The notes under the pieces were generated by a model. The model saw only the letters and a list, made by a program, of their open reading frames with translations, was not told the origin of the DNA and did no database searches. A stretch of 64,000 nt of DNA from Syncephalastrum monosporum B8922 (taxonomy: Eukaryota > Mucoromycota > Mucoromycetes > Mucorales > Syncephalastraceae): NCBI GenBank assembly GCA_000697355.1, contig JNEN01000831.1:1-64000 (forward strand), in the 5' to 3' direction. The position numbers were made by a program, and so were the translations under genes. The first letter of the stretch is position 1, and the number at the start of each line of letters is the position of its first letter. This document shows positions 24,261 through 35,937 of the stretch, piece by piece.

Positions 24261-26014
24261 ATGGCTACAAACGAAGAACACGGCTGGAAGTTTGCACAGT
24301 GCTTTGGCGACAAGGGCGATTCGGACGATGTGACAGACGGTAATTGTCTTGTTCAGTGGAAAAAAGAAAATCAGGAAAAAAAAAAAGAGAATGGTGGCTC
24401 ACTCTCGTTGCCTTACTTGCGGACGCGCTTCTTGCTTTTGCCTCTGCTCAGCCGACATCATTTCGACGGTTGAATTTGACCACACGGGTGATTACCTCGC
24501 CACGGGCGACAAGGGAGGACGCGTGGTGCTCTTTGAGCGCAACGAAAGCGTGAGTTACTTACTCGTAAGGTGTAAAACAAGAGGCTGATGGTTATGGGAC
24601 ACGCACAACAGAAAAAAGGCGTCGAGTATCGTTTCCACACCGAGTTCCAGTCCCACGAAGCCGAGTTTGACTATTTAAAGAGTCTCGAGATCGAGGAAAA
24701 GATCAACAAGATAAAGTGGTGCAAGCGCCAGAACGCGGCACACTTTTTGCTTTCGGCCAACGGTAAGCGTGATTGTCGGTACTGTGATATGGGGCTCACG
24801 CATCGCGTCTCGCTAGACAAAACGATCAAGCTCTGGAAGGTGTTTGAAAAGTCGCTCAAGCTTGTATCCGAGAGTAACCTTGGCGACGGCCCACAGCCGC
24901 CCTCGGCTGGTCTGCGCTTGCCTCGCATGACCCACCAGGACACGATTGTGGCTGCCGTGCCGCGACGTGTCTATGCGAATGGTAAGTGGATTTACATAGC
25001 TAGGTGCGGCTAGGTCTCATTGTGCGTCTGTAGCCCACACATACCACATCAACTCGATATCCATCAACTCGGACAGCGAAACCTATATTTCTTCTGACGA
25101 CCTGCGTATCAACCTATGGAATCTTGATATCTCGGACCAGAGCTTCAGTGAGTCATATGAAGACGTGTGCGAGTTGATATACTGAGAGACAAATCACAGA
25201 TATTGTGGATATCAAGCCTGCCAACATGGAAGAGCTGACCGAGGTGATCACGTCTGCCGAGTTCCATCCACAGCACTGCAACCTGTTCATGTACAGCTCG
25301 AGCAAGGGCACGATCAAGCTGTGCGACATGCGGCAATCCGCCCTCTGCGACCAGTACGCAAAAGGTAAATTGTGTACACATGATCGCGTGCGGATTCATG
25401 CTAATGACGCACATGTTCAGTTTTCGAGGAACCCGAGGATCAAGCCAACCGATCGTTCTTCTCCGAGATCATCCAGTCCGTCTCGGACATCAAGTTTAGC
25501 CACGACGGGCGATACATTCTCTCCCGCGACTACCTGACCCTCAAACTGTGGGACATCAACATGGACAATCGTCCTGTGCAGACCATCAACATACACGACC
25601 AGCTGCGGTCCAAGCTGTGCGACCTGTACGAGAACGACTGCATCTTTGACAAGTTCGAGTGCGTCGTGAGCGGTGACGACCAGCACCTCATGACAGGCTC
25701 TTACAACAACAACTTCCATATCTATGACCGCGAGGGCAAATCCGATATCACACTGCAGGCAGACAAGTCAGCCTTCAAGGCCAAGCGTCTTGGTTCGGCC
25801 AAGAACAAGTTGGCCATGAACCGGGGTATGATGGGAGGCGATGATACCACTGATTTCAACAAGAAGATCTTGCACACCTCCTGGCATCCGCGCGAGAACA
25901 CGATTGCTGTCGCGGCGACCAACAATCTTTTTATTTTCACGTAAGTTCCCGGCTATGCGTCACGCGTTGATACGTTGACTTACCTTGATATTATATCACA
26001 GTGACAAGCAGTGA
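24261..26014 (+). CDS. CDC55: Protein phosphatase 2A regulatory subunit B (B55/Cdc55)
   Basis: Eight exons: 24261-24339, 24452-24549, 24612-24762, 24817-24981, 25034-25147, 25200-25364, 25421-25940, 26002-26014; all in phase, 434 aa. B55 is a seven-blade WD40 propeller that directs PP2A to substrates in mitotic exit and morphogenesis. Diagnostic stretches: [76 protein letters not shown] (across a junction), [18 protein letters not shown] and [16 protein letters not shown] residues as [13 protein letters not shown]. The final exon codes only the last few residues plus the stop. It converges with the S9 peptidase gene, whose stop is 118 bp away. Confidence 0.96.
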
Positions 26015-26132
26015 AGACTGTAAAACACGCTTCTCCCTACACTTACATAATCACCCCCACGGACGCCCACCCTTATTTTTTTTTCTTTGTTTATTCAAAC
26101 ACCCCGTCCGACTCGATGTCTTTTACTGTAGC

Positions 26133-28240
26133 CTATGCTTTGTCGGATGGGAAATTGTATATCTTGATGCCTTCAACCTCTTCCACGGGGAATCCAAATA
26201 TCTGACCATAAAACCATTGCTCCAATTCGACCGTTCGCTTGATGTTCTCTGCCCGACGGAAGCCGTGCTGCTCACCCTCGTACAATTGGTACGCTACCGG
26301 GACATGGCCGACCTTGAGGGCATTCACCATGATTTCAGATTGCGACGGCGGCACCACCTTGTCTTCTGAGCCTTGGAAGAAGATCACAGGGCACGTGATC
26401 TTGTCGGCCGAGAAGAGCGGCGAGCGCTCCTCATAAATCTTCTTGTCCTTTGGGTATTCACCGATCAGTTCGTCTGGATAGCGTGACTCAAACTTGTGGG
26501 TCTCTTTGGCGAGCAGGGTGATGTCCGAGATGCCATACATGCAGCAGCCTGCCTTGAATACATCCCGAAAGGCCAAACTCGCCCTGTTTGACTGGTTAGA
26601 GAACACCACGTCATGACTCGATATTCTCGGACTTACAGTGTGGTAAAACCGCCTGCGCTTCCGCCCGCAATGGCCAGTTTCTCTGGATCGACCCGACCCT
26701 GTTTGGCGAGGTAAAGCGCGGCATTGCAGCAGTCATCGATATCGACCACGCCCCATTGCTTCTTGAGGCGGTTGCGGTATTCGCGGCCGTAGCCAGTGCT
26801 GCCACCATAGTTGACATTGACGATGGCGAAACCGCGTGTGGTCCAGTACTGGATGCTGCCCGAATAGATACGCGATGCGCTCGTGGTAGGGCCGCCGTGC
26901 GAGAGCACGCGCAGCGGTGGCTTCTCACCCTCGGGGCCGCTGTACTCTGGGTTCTTGGGCGGGTAGAAATAGGCATAGGCGGTCTTACCACCCGTGGTGG
27001 GGAACTCGATCTCCTCGCCCTCGGCAATGTAGCCCGCATCCAGCTTGAGTGACTTGCTGGGACGCACGATCTGCTGGATGGATTGGGTGCCAAGATCGTA
27101 CGCGACAAGCGTGGTTGCCTGGGTGGGTGACGCCGCATTGACAATGACCCAGTCAGCGCCTTGGTGGACATGGGTGCGGATTTGCGAAAAGTTATTGTAC
27201 GCCCAGTTATCAATGTTGGTTAGTGTGCTCTGGGTCACGTCGAGTACAGCAAGGTGCTCCTTGTTGATGCACACCAGCTTGGAGGGATCGGCCAGAGGTG
27301 CGTACCAGGATTCATTCAGTCTCCAGGCCGCGTCCGCGAATTCCTGCTCGACCGGCTTGGGGAGGAGCGACGCCACCGAGCCGGAAGCATACTTGTACAG
27401 GTTCCAGAAACCCGAGCGGTCCGACGCAAAGAACAGGGTGCCGTCCGTGCCCCACGTGGGTTGCTATGAGGCGCGCGGGGGGGGGGGCATTGAGACTTAT
27501 ACGTTCACAGGCATAGGTCGGTATGGACTTACCACGATACTCTCATCGATTTCATTGCCGACAATAATGCTGCCGCTCTTGAGAGCAGCAGCGCCATTCT
27601 CATAAACAACCTTGGCGAGGCACAGCTTGGTGAAATCCCAGGGCATGTTGCTGTGGTTCCAACACACGTAGGCCAGGTTGTCCTTGTAGAAGCGCGGGCT
27701 TGCATAAAAATCACAACCTTCCGCGACGACCTGCACGTTGGCAGAGCCATCCAAAGGCACGGCAACGAGGGTGTTGATGACGTCCTTGGGCTCCTCCTTC
27801 TCAAAGTGTTCTTCGCGCACACAGACAAGGTAGCCATGCGCCACGTCGATGGCCAGGTCGGCAAAGCGCCAGAGCTTATCGGCGGGCGTCAAGGGCGTGA
27901 ACGTGCCGTTGCTGAGGTCGACCTTGTAGAGACGCGCATCCTTGTCGTTGGAGAAGACGAGCAGGCCATCCTGGACCAGGAACGCGCCACCGCCGTACTC
28001 GTGCACGCGTGTGCGGCAGTCGTAGCCTTGCGGAAGCAGTGCGCGGGGCTCGCTGTTAGGGTCGCTGAGGGATTTGGAGAAGATCTGACCGCGGCCGCCT
28101 TCGTTAGAGACGATCTCGGTCCAGTAGACGGACTGCGTGGCGGCGTCGACGCACACGTCGGTGGCGGTGACACCCGAAGCGAGCGAGTCAGCGGTCAGTG
28201 GGGATGGCCAGGCGCCATAGGGTTTGATCGTGGTTGGCAT
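26133..28240 (-). CDS. S9 family (prolyl oligopeptidase-like, acylaminoacyl-/dipeptidyl-peptidase type) serine peptidase
   Basis: Three exons, complement of 26133-26583, 26637-27463, 27533-28240; 661 aa. The N-terminal ~400 residues form a beta-propeller-like region; the C-terminal alpha/beta-hydrolase domain contains LSHGGPTTSASR, YGGSTGYGREYRNRL, the nucleophile elbow GGSAGG (Ser about 504, split off just before intron 2), the acid in GSEDKVVPP and the catalytic His in GEQHGF. This is the S9C arrangement, with single-domain catalytic and propeller parts. There is no signal peptide or N-terminal membrane anchor (starts MPTTIKPYGAWPSP), so the enzyme is probably cytosolic and trims small or N-acylated peptides. 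Intron 1 contains an 11-base C tract (on the coding strand) next to its acceptor. Three GTGTGTCC repeats lie just upstream of the start. Confidence 0.92.
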
Positions 28241-28282
28241 GACACTGCAAATGGGAGAAAAAAAGAGAAAAGTGAGGATTGC

Positions 28283-28306
28283 GTGTGTCCGTGTGTCCGT
28301 GTGTCC
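28283..28306. repeat. Three tandem GTGTGTCC octamers in the S9 peptidase upstream region
   Basis: Three perfect 8-bp units 43-66 bp upstream of the S9 peptidase ATG (gene on the minus strand). They lie inside the 304-bp gap (28241-28544) between this gene and the F-box gene, where no other feature is seen. Confidence 0.8.
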
Positions 28307-28544
28307 GCGTGTTATGTGTGTATCGTGTCGGCAAAGGAAAAACGCGAGGACCGAGCGTGAGAATCCTCATTTGGCAATTTATACTCGAATTATCCATCCC
28401 ACATAGTGTATGAGAGGAATAGCGTAGTAAGGTGTATAAATAATGTTAAAAAGGAGCTCTATATACAACGTCACTTATATGATGAAAGGGAGGTACACAG
28501 GAAGGGGTATATGAAAGGAGGGCTTCAGGTAACTTCAATCGTGA

Positions 28545-29351
28545 CTATGCGGCACCATCATCCGCCTCGTCCTCTGCTCCGTCTTCGTCTTCGTCGTCGT
28601 CTTCGTCTGTGGTCCACTGGGCCTCAGCAATATCTGCCTCGGACTCGTTCTCGCCTATAAAGACGATATTGTAGCACTTGCTCAGATCGAGATGTTTGAG
28701 ACGCGGACATTGGCGGTTCAGGAACACGACGCCGGATTCGTTGATACCGAGACATGACGACACATCGAGCCATTCTAGCCGTGGGCACTGACGTGCAATG
28801 GTCTCCAAACCCGTATTGCTGATGGACGTGTTTCGGATATCAATCTTGCGCACATCGCGTAAACAGCTGACCACTTGATCATTCACGGCTGCGTTATCGC
28901 CAATGGAGACATAGTAAGGCTTTTGGAGTTTCGACAGGATACCAATCAGGGTATCTCGATCACTGGACACACATACGTATACGATGGATGAGGCACAGTT
29001 CACGGCGTATCTCCATGGAACTTACATGCGGCACATGTTGAGGTCAAGCTCCGTCACGTATTTGGCATGCTCGAGCAGCTGCAGGACAGACTGGCCGAGG
29101 GTGTTTCGCGTCCAGCGATGCGGGACAAGACTGAAGTCGAGTCTGCGCACGTGCTGTGCTGCCTGCGGTCGAATGTGCTCGACAAACGTCGTGAAATGGG
29201 ACAGATCGCGAAAATGAGGCTCACGGTAGAGTTCTGCCAGCGTCGCCTGCCAGAGTAGCTTGCACGATCGATGAAGTGCTGCTAAAGATCGTTGATCGCC
29301 AGACAGATAATGCACAATGTGGTGGACGATCTCGGTGGGCAGCGCCTCCAT
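28545..29351 (-). CDS. F-box protein with leucine-rich repeats
   Basis: Two exons, complement of 28545-28962 and 29026-29351, in phase; 247 aa. The protein begins MEALPTEIVHHIVHYL, a clean F-box (continuing LAALHRSCKLLWQATLAELY), the Skp1-binding module of SCF ubiquitin ligases. It is followed by degenerate LRRs of the cysteine-containing AMN1/Grr1 type: VTELDLNMCRI, VRKIDIRNTSISNTGLETI, CPRLEWLDVSSCLGINESG, CPRLKHLDLSKCYNI. The tail is strongly acidic (EDDDEDEDGAEDEADD). It presumably recruits a substrate to SCF; the target is unknown. It is short, with only about five repeats, so a compact member of the family. Confidence 0.88.
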
Positions 29352-29655
29352 CGTATTGGAAAAAAAAAAAAAGAAAAAAGAGGTCGCTTTAAAATTTGAC
29401 ACTTTCCAACATATCCATGCTGCCCATACCAGCCACACATAGGAAACGATACATCCCCACACACATTCAAACACGGAGCAAAGCGAGAGGTTGAAGTCTC
29501 AAGCGTAATGGCGCATGAAGCGTGACAAGAGGTACGCTCGAGTCCAGCAGACAGAAGGGAAGGGAAACAATGAAAGACCAGAGAATGGAGTGATGAAAAG
29601 AGAGGATCGTATATACAAGTCGATCGAGGCAATTACATACATAAATTATATTTCT

Positions 29656-30489
29656 TTAAAACTCGTCTCCTTGGTCGGCAAAGAAGTGGGTGTAGGTGAT
29701 AACTAGACAGGAAAGGTCAGTCTGTGGTTGCCTAGCGACCCATTTCTAACTTACTGGTGCCATAGACGAGAATGCCTCCGGCAATACTCATGACCATCGC
29801 GGGTATCGTGATCTATGCATATCTCATTCAGATCGGGTCCTCTTTTTGTCTGCATTTCACCCGTGTTCTTACCACTTCAGCATGAGCCAAGACGAATGGG
29901 AGACCTAGATACAGACGAGATAAACGCCGAGTGCAAGATAGTCTGGCCAAACTTACAGAAACCGGTGACAATAAACATGCCCGTGATAAACCGTCCTGCG
30001 TCCAGGGCACCTGTGTTGTAGTCGGAGAGAATGTCATCTTCACCTGCACATCGGCCGCACAACGCATTGGGCAGTGGTGCAAGAACGTAAGTGGCAACTG
30101 TAGAAAGTGAAATGGTTGGGTGTGCGTAAGTCAGGCGCGTGACATTACTGCTGCTCATGTTTAGCAAAGTGTCTGAAACTCACCGACAAGCAAGGGCCAC
30201 CAGTTACTATGCCAAGTATGAGATACCATTTCCCTTCTTCTTTTTTCTTTTTTTTTTTTTTTGTGTGTTTTTGTCAGGGTAGATAGGCACTTACTAGTAG
30301 AGGGCGCAGGAGAGAATGACAAGTAGAAAGCCAATGGCGAGGACAAATGCCAAGGCAATGATGCTATACGGAAAGTTGAGCGTGCAGTTAAGAGCCAGAC
30401 AAGATAACGTACGCTAGCGTGGCAAGGAGGCGAGTGAGACTTTGTACGGAATGAGTTGGATGCTGTTACTTACTTCTTAGACCAGGCAT
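29656..30489 (-). CDS. VPS55: Vps55 / LEPROT-family endosomal membrane protein
   Basis: Four-helix membrane protein acting with Vps68 in late-endosome to vacuole transport. Exons, complement: 29656-29702, 29755-29812, 29873-29904, 29957-30097, 30184-30206, 30295-30363, a single base at 30413, and 30474-30489; 128 aa, close to the ~130-140 aa of the family. Conserved stretches recovered across junctions: IIALAFVLAIGFLLVILSCAL, NWWPLLV joined to VATYVLAPLPNALC, YNTGALDAGRFITGMFIVTGF, LPFVLAHAEV, VMSIAGGILVYGTII, THFFADQGDEF. The seven coding junctions 3' of the first are unambiguous. The 5' end requires either a 1-nt exon between two typical introns or a weaker GTAACA donor that gives Ser-Asn instead of Thr. 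It shares a 173-bp divergent promoter with TOM70. Confidence 0.93.
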
Positions 30490-30662
30490 AGGATATGTTG
30501 TCCGGTGGTATTTAAGGGAATAAAAAAAAGAAAGAGGTGAGACAAGAAAGGCAGTGAAGTCCCGCCGCTATGCGCGCGCACACACCACAGACACTCCTAC
30601 ACTCGCACTAACGCGCGCTCAGCTTGACTTCTTTTTTTCTTTCACGTTCTTCTTTTACAGCA
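30490..30662. promoter_or_regulatory. Shared divergent promoter, VPS55 / TOM70
   Basis: Only 173 bp separate the two start codons, which point away from each other, so both 5' UTRs and promoters must lie here. The TOM70 side is a pyrimidine tract ending in TTTTACAG two bases before its ATG, which could be the acceptor of a 5' UTR intron. No clear TATA box was found. Confidence 0.6.
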
Positions 30663-32824
30663 ATGTCGGATACTTTTCCTCCCTCGGCACCCAATCACAC
30701 CGACCGCTTCCGTCGACTGCTGTCACACAGATCCTGGCAGCTGTACAGCGCTCTGGCCTTGAGCACGACATTGGCCGGTGTTGGCATTTACTGGCTGACC
30801 CATAGCACGAAGGACGACCACCAGCCACCGCCCGAGCGACCCAAAGCGCCTCTGCCCTCCGTGGAAGAGTACGACTCGCTCTCGGACGAAACCGTGGCTC
30901 GTCTCTCTCCCGAGGTAACTAGTCTGAAGCAGGATAGCCATCCTCATGATTTTCTTATTGTCTCGTTTCCTGCTGGCAGGAGCGGCATGAAATCGCCCAT
31001 AGACTAAAATCACGCGGCAATGCAGCCTTCAGCGCCAAGCAGTGGGAGACCGCAGCCGACTTTTACACCCAAGCCCTGCGTTTCGAAATATGCCCCGTCT
31101 TTTACGCGAATCGAGGCGCCTGCTACACGAACCTCGGCCTGACCGATCTCGTCTTGCACGACTGCAACGAGGCGCTGAAGTTGGATCCGTGCTATGTCAA
31201 GGCGCTCCTGCGCCGTGCTCACGCCTATGAAAAGCAGGGCGTGCTTGGCGAAGCTCTTTACGGTACTCAAAATGCGTCTATGTCTATGTCTATGTCTATG
31301 TGGGCATCGTCACTCACTTTTGCGCCATGCATCTTGTCCACTCATTGTAGACTTCACCTGCGTGTGTCTCTTGGAAGGGTTTCGGAACGAAAGCGCCGCA
31401 CGCGCCATGGAGCGGCTGCTGAAGCAGATCACCGAGGCCAAGGCCAAGGAAATGATCAAGGCCAAACCACCTCGACTTCCCTCACCCACGTTTGTGACCG
31501 CCTACCTCGACTCCTTTAGACCCGAAACCAGACCCCCTCTCTCCGAAGCAGGCGATTCAGGCGACGCCTTCTATGCCCGCGCCTACCGTGCCATACAGGA
31601 GAAAGATTACGATGTTGCTTCCAACTACTGCGACAAGGCCGTTGATCTCGGCTGCTCAGCACAGTATCTGGCTCGCGTATACAATATGCAGGGCACCTTC
31701 CTGTTCCTCAAAGGTCTGGCAGGCGCAGCGATGGAGCGCTTTCAGCGGTCCATCGCGGCCGATCCGAGCTACGTGCAAAGCTACATCAAGCTCTCCAGTG
31801 TCTACTTGGAGCAGGGTAGGTAAGAAGGCCCCCGGAAAGAGTGAGGAAGCTGAGAAGACAATAGCTGACACGGTTAGTCGATAGGTAACTACGTCGAGAC
31901 CTACAAGCAATTCGAACAGGCCATCGCAATGGAACGTGACGATCCTGACATTTATTATCACCGGTAAGCATATTCGGCTATTTTACTCCTTCGTCTCTCA
32001 TCTAAGATTGTGCTTTGTAATTACCAGAGGTCAAGGTATGGACATGACTATTGAAGGAGAAGGAGTACACCTATTGATCTTCGTTTACTTATTTTTTTCT
32101 TTCTTTTTGCTAGCTGAATATATCGGTGGCAATTATGAAGCCGCCGCCCGGGACTATACCAAGGCCATCGAGCTTAACGACACATTCGTCTATGCGCACA
32201 TCCAGCTCGGTGTAGTCCAGTATAAGCTAGGCCAAACCGCAACTGCTATGGGGACATTCTCGAAAACGCTCGCTAAATTTTCCGACTCATCCGACGTGCG
32301 CAACTACTATGGCGAGCTTTTGGCAGATCAACAGAAAATCCCGGAAGCCACGGCCATGTTTGAAAAGGCGATTGCGTTGGATCCACACAATCCGCTGCCG
32401 CTCATCAACCTGGCTATGCTGATGTACCAGGCCATGGCCAACGTGAATGAGGCTCTCCGGTTATGCAAGCAGGCATTGGAAGGTAGAGCGAAAGATATTC
32501 AAACGCAGAAAAGAGGAAAAGCTAACCACAGTCCACCCGTCTGCTTCAGTGGATCCGGCGTGTGATGCAGCCGTGGCGTCGCTTGCACAGATGCTGCTCG
32601 AACAAGGCAAACCGGAGGAGGCGATCAAGTATTATGAAATGGCGATCGGTCTGGCTCGTACGCAGAGTGAGCTAGAACATGCCATCTCCTACGTCGAAGC
32701 AACAAAATCACAGATCAGGTAAGGCTGCCGCTGAGCAGCTATGCCAAATACTCACTTTGATATTTCCGGAAACAGATTCGCAAGAGAACATCCGCAAGTG
32801 GCACAGTCCTTGCGTGGCGACTGA
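30663..32824 (+). CDS. TOM70: Tom70-like mitochondrial outer-membrane import receptor (TPR)
   Basis: Eight exons: 30663-30914, 30980-31262, 31351-31815, 31885-31963, 32028-32035, 32114-32482, 32550-32718, 32776-32824; all in phase, 557 aa. Tom70 docks Hsp70/Hsp90 and carrier-type preproteins at mitochondria. Residues about 24-46 form the N-terminal anchor (WQLYSALALSTTLAGVGIYW), then a charged linker, then TPR units: LKSRGNAAFSAKQWETAADFY, FYANRGACYTNLG, YVKALLRRAHAYEKQG, AIELNDTFVYAHIQLGVVQY, AMFEKAIALDPHNPLPLINLA, CDAAVASLAQMLLEQGKPEEA. Exon 5 is only 8 nt (AGGTCAAG) and completes the TPR start YYHRGQ before AEYIGGNYEAA. The intron after exon 2 contains four GTCTAT repeats (31276-31299). 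It converges on the fucosyltransferase-like gene. Confidence 0.92.
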
Positions 32825-33854
32825 AAACCACTTTCGTTGTTGACATCCTTTCCCTGCATATAGTTTTGTCTTACACAGTCCACCTGTCCACCTTTATTTG
32901 CAGTCAACGACTGACAAGTAAAAGGAGATATATCATGATTTGTAGCATGTCTTGTAGAGGGAATAGATATTGAAATTAGAGGAGCAGCATACACATCAAT
33001 GTAATAATGATACTGCAAGTGCGAAATATAGGCATATGTAACTGCAGTAAGGCCCCTATTGATGTCTGATCCGTGATGGCAAATACTTAGATGAGGTTCC
33101 TGGCCGATTCTGCTATGAAACTAAGTACGACACGACTAGTGATACCTGCCAGGCTGCTGATCTTCATATTCTACAACAGATCACTTGTAGTAAGGTTTGC
33201 ATGGGATGCATGAATGTAGAAAATAAAACCCGGGGACCTGAACAAAACGACGTGAGCGAGCAATAAACTTATTTTTATTACTTTTAGACTGTGTGCACAG
33301 AGAAATGCGACATGGACACCAGTATGATGGGATGGACCTAGTAGGACCGAGGCATACTATTTTCTATAAAAACTGCCAGATCAAGTAAGATCTGGAGGTA
33401 TCGTTTGAACCCGGGATGGGTTCCAAGGGGATTTGATTGGGACAACTTGACGACATTGCATATGTGAGAAAAAAGATTTGCCTTGCGACGGGAGCGATCC
33501 CATGGTGGAACACTTATTTTTTGCGTGGCGACTGAATTATGTATCACGTCGCACAATAAAAAACGTAGATCCCCATTTCCTCTTCCACATCATCCCATTC
33601 CGCACGGCACTAGAAAAGTAAAAAGAAAGATCGACGTGCCAAGAAGTGTGACAACAGAAAAAAAATTCGAGTCTAATAAGAGTATGAACAAAGGGAGGAG
33701 ATGCAGATAACTACGTACAATTGTGGTGGTGGATGGAGGGGAAGGTTTGAGAGTGTTGTGTCAAGAAAAGGGAAAGGGATATGAACTACGTACAAAAGAA
33801 ACAAACGTGTGCACAGTACGGGAAAAGGGAGAGATAATGAGGGAAGTGCTTTTT
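32825..33854. other. Intergenic between convergent TOM70 and fucosyltransferase-like genes
   Basis: About 1 kb, AT-rich, probably two 3' UTRs and spacer. No gene, tRNA or repeat recognised. Confidence 0.55.
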
Positions 33855-35937
33855 TTAACCGAGACTCCACCACGTGCTGAGAGTGTCATAGCTGATGAAG
33901 GAATGCGGGTTGCTGCAGTCAACAGCGTGTTCCTTGCGTTCGTTCTTGGGCATACCGATGGTAGTGTGCGCGTTCTTGGAGTGGAAAGCAGCAAGCTTAC
34001 CAAATCCCTGGCGCGAGATGAGACGGTAGTCGGTATAACTGAGAAGCCAGTTCTCGATGACGGCGCTGTTGACACCCGCCGTCATTTGAGCGCGGTCCTG
34101 GTGCTCCATCGCTTGCGTGTTGTTGTGGATGTATTTGTGCTGGATGGCCTTGGACTCGATATGTTCGATAGGCAGACCGGTGACGACCATAGTCACGTCA
34201 TCGGCCTGGTCGCCAAGATACTGGCGGCGCTTGTTGATGTCGTCGTTCATGGAAACAAAGTCGTCACGGAGCTTGGCCGAGTCCGTGATCAGAAAGTAGA
34301 CAACGTGCTTGTGGTGAGGTTGGCGTTTGGCGTCACGTAGATCGTTGGCGCACTTGATAAAGTAGTCCCATTTTTCAAGCGTGTTGCTGTCTTTCTCGGG
34401 ATTCATGATGGCGCTGTCGTCAGTGCGGATCTAGAAAGAATTCATCGACATGAGTGAGAATGACCCAGATCGACACTGTCCAGTTGCATCTTAGTTACCT
34501 GGAGACCAATACTGAGCACACTCTCCATCTCAAATAGCTGCTTGTACGCATTAATGAAGCGACGGGGACCGATCGTAGGGCGGAATAAAAAGTCTGTGAT
34601 GCAGCGGAAGGCGTTGTCCTTGGTGAGGCCGACCTGGGCGAGCTTCTCGGGGTATAGGGTCGAGTCCTGGAACGTACGGATGACGAAAGCTCGGTTGGAG
34701 CGCCACTCGACGTACTATCGTTTTTATGTGCATCAGAATCAATAGACATGCACGTGGTTTTCTACTTACGGAAGCGTTGAAGAGATCTTTGAAATTCTGG
34801 CTAGGGCCCTTGGGGAACATCATACGGCCGATGGGACCCCACTTTTGGTTGAGCGAGTTCAGAGGCTCATACGTGAGGAAGCGCGAGTTTGTCTTGGAGT
34901 CAAACAGCTTGCGCATCTCGTCCGGATCAAAGCTCCAGTCAATATTGGGACGTTCAAACAGGTCTTCCAGGAGCACGGGGTTGGCGTCCTGCCAATGAGC
35001 GAGGTAGGCACGGTCGGTCAGCAGGGCATAGAAGAAAACGGAAATCATGCCTATATACGAACATCATCATAGAAAACGTAAATCAAATGTGCACCGTTAC
35101 ATAATTATTTCTCAGATAACCCGCATCACACCACGTCCACAGCAAGTCCAGAGACACAAATGTGTCACATGAACGCACTAAGGACATGTTATGTACTGGG
35201 ATTATTTTCCGGACTACTTACCGCTCATTCGGTCAGCCAGACCACCGCAACCACGGCTGGCGCGGTTGGAGGGATCCTCAAAGCAGAGATAGGACACATA
35301 ATCTGGGATACCCTCGTGAACGAAGCTCTCAAAGTCACCGGCCTTAAGACGCTCAAGCTGCTCTAAGCGCTGCTCATGGAGTGACTTGTACTTGTCTTGC
35401 CAGGTACCGCAGTCGTCGTTCAGGTCCATGGTGTCGGGAAATCCAGTATCTGGGTTCCAGCTTTCGCAGTAGTTATTGTAGTCTTCCGAGGCCGCATGGT
35501 CCACAGCGCGGAGAAGCGTCTGGTCGGGCGCAGGAGGCGTGTAGCTACCATCCGGAGTAGCGGGCACAAGATTCTCTACATGCAAGCGGCACGAGGTATT
35601 CTTTGGCGCTAAATCAAGTACCTTGGGTGCGACAATGGCCGGGTCGGCCTCGTCAAACGAGTGATCTTCATACGTGGTTACCCGGGTGTTAGGGTAAGGC
35701 TCTGCCATCCCAGACGAGGAGGAGGGCTTTCCTGCACCTAGTATTCCACAGGGACAATGAGTCAAAACAATGGGTTACAGAAAATGAGATGTGAAAGAAG
35801 TTACCCCTGTAGACGAGAGAACCGCCGGCCATCATGACCACGGCTAGTAAGCTTACAGCTGTCAGCCATTTGGCGAGTCTGTATCGAAATGTAGGCGATT
35901 CAGCGGCACCGCTGAGACGTTGGTATGGAGCCGCCAT
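33855..35937 (-). CDS. Fucosyltransferase-like type II membrane glycosyltransferase (GT37/GT11-like)
   Basis: Five exons, complement of 33855-34430, 34499-34714, 34770-35050, 35222-35737, 35805-35937; 573 aa, all in phase. Residues about 21-43 form a single N-terminal anchor (LAVVMMAGGSLVY) after a short basic tail, typical of Golgi type II enzymes, followed by a stem. Motifs resembling plant xyloglucan/rhizobial NodZ-type fucosyltransferases: CGGLADRMSGMISVFFYALL with TDRAYL (cf. GLGNR-LLG-VSAFLYALLTDR), SIGLQIRTDD across the last intron (cf. VGIQIR), VVYFLITDS and a C-terminal ENWLLSYTDYRLIS (cf. D-YLLS-CD-LVTS). It probably transfers fucose from GDP-fucose to a glycan; mucoralean cell walls are known to contain fucose polymers. 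The exact acceptor and CAZy family are inference. Confidence 0.62.

Noticed and set aside
33390..33420. tRNA T-arm-like GGGTTCAAAC on the minus strand
   Set aside because: No complementary stem and no acceptor or anticodon arms at the right distances.
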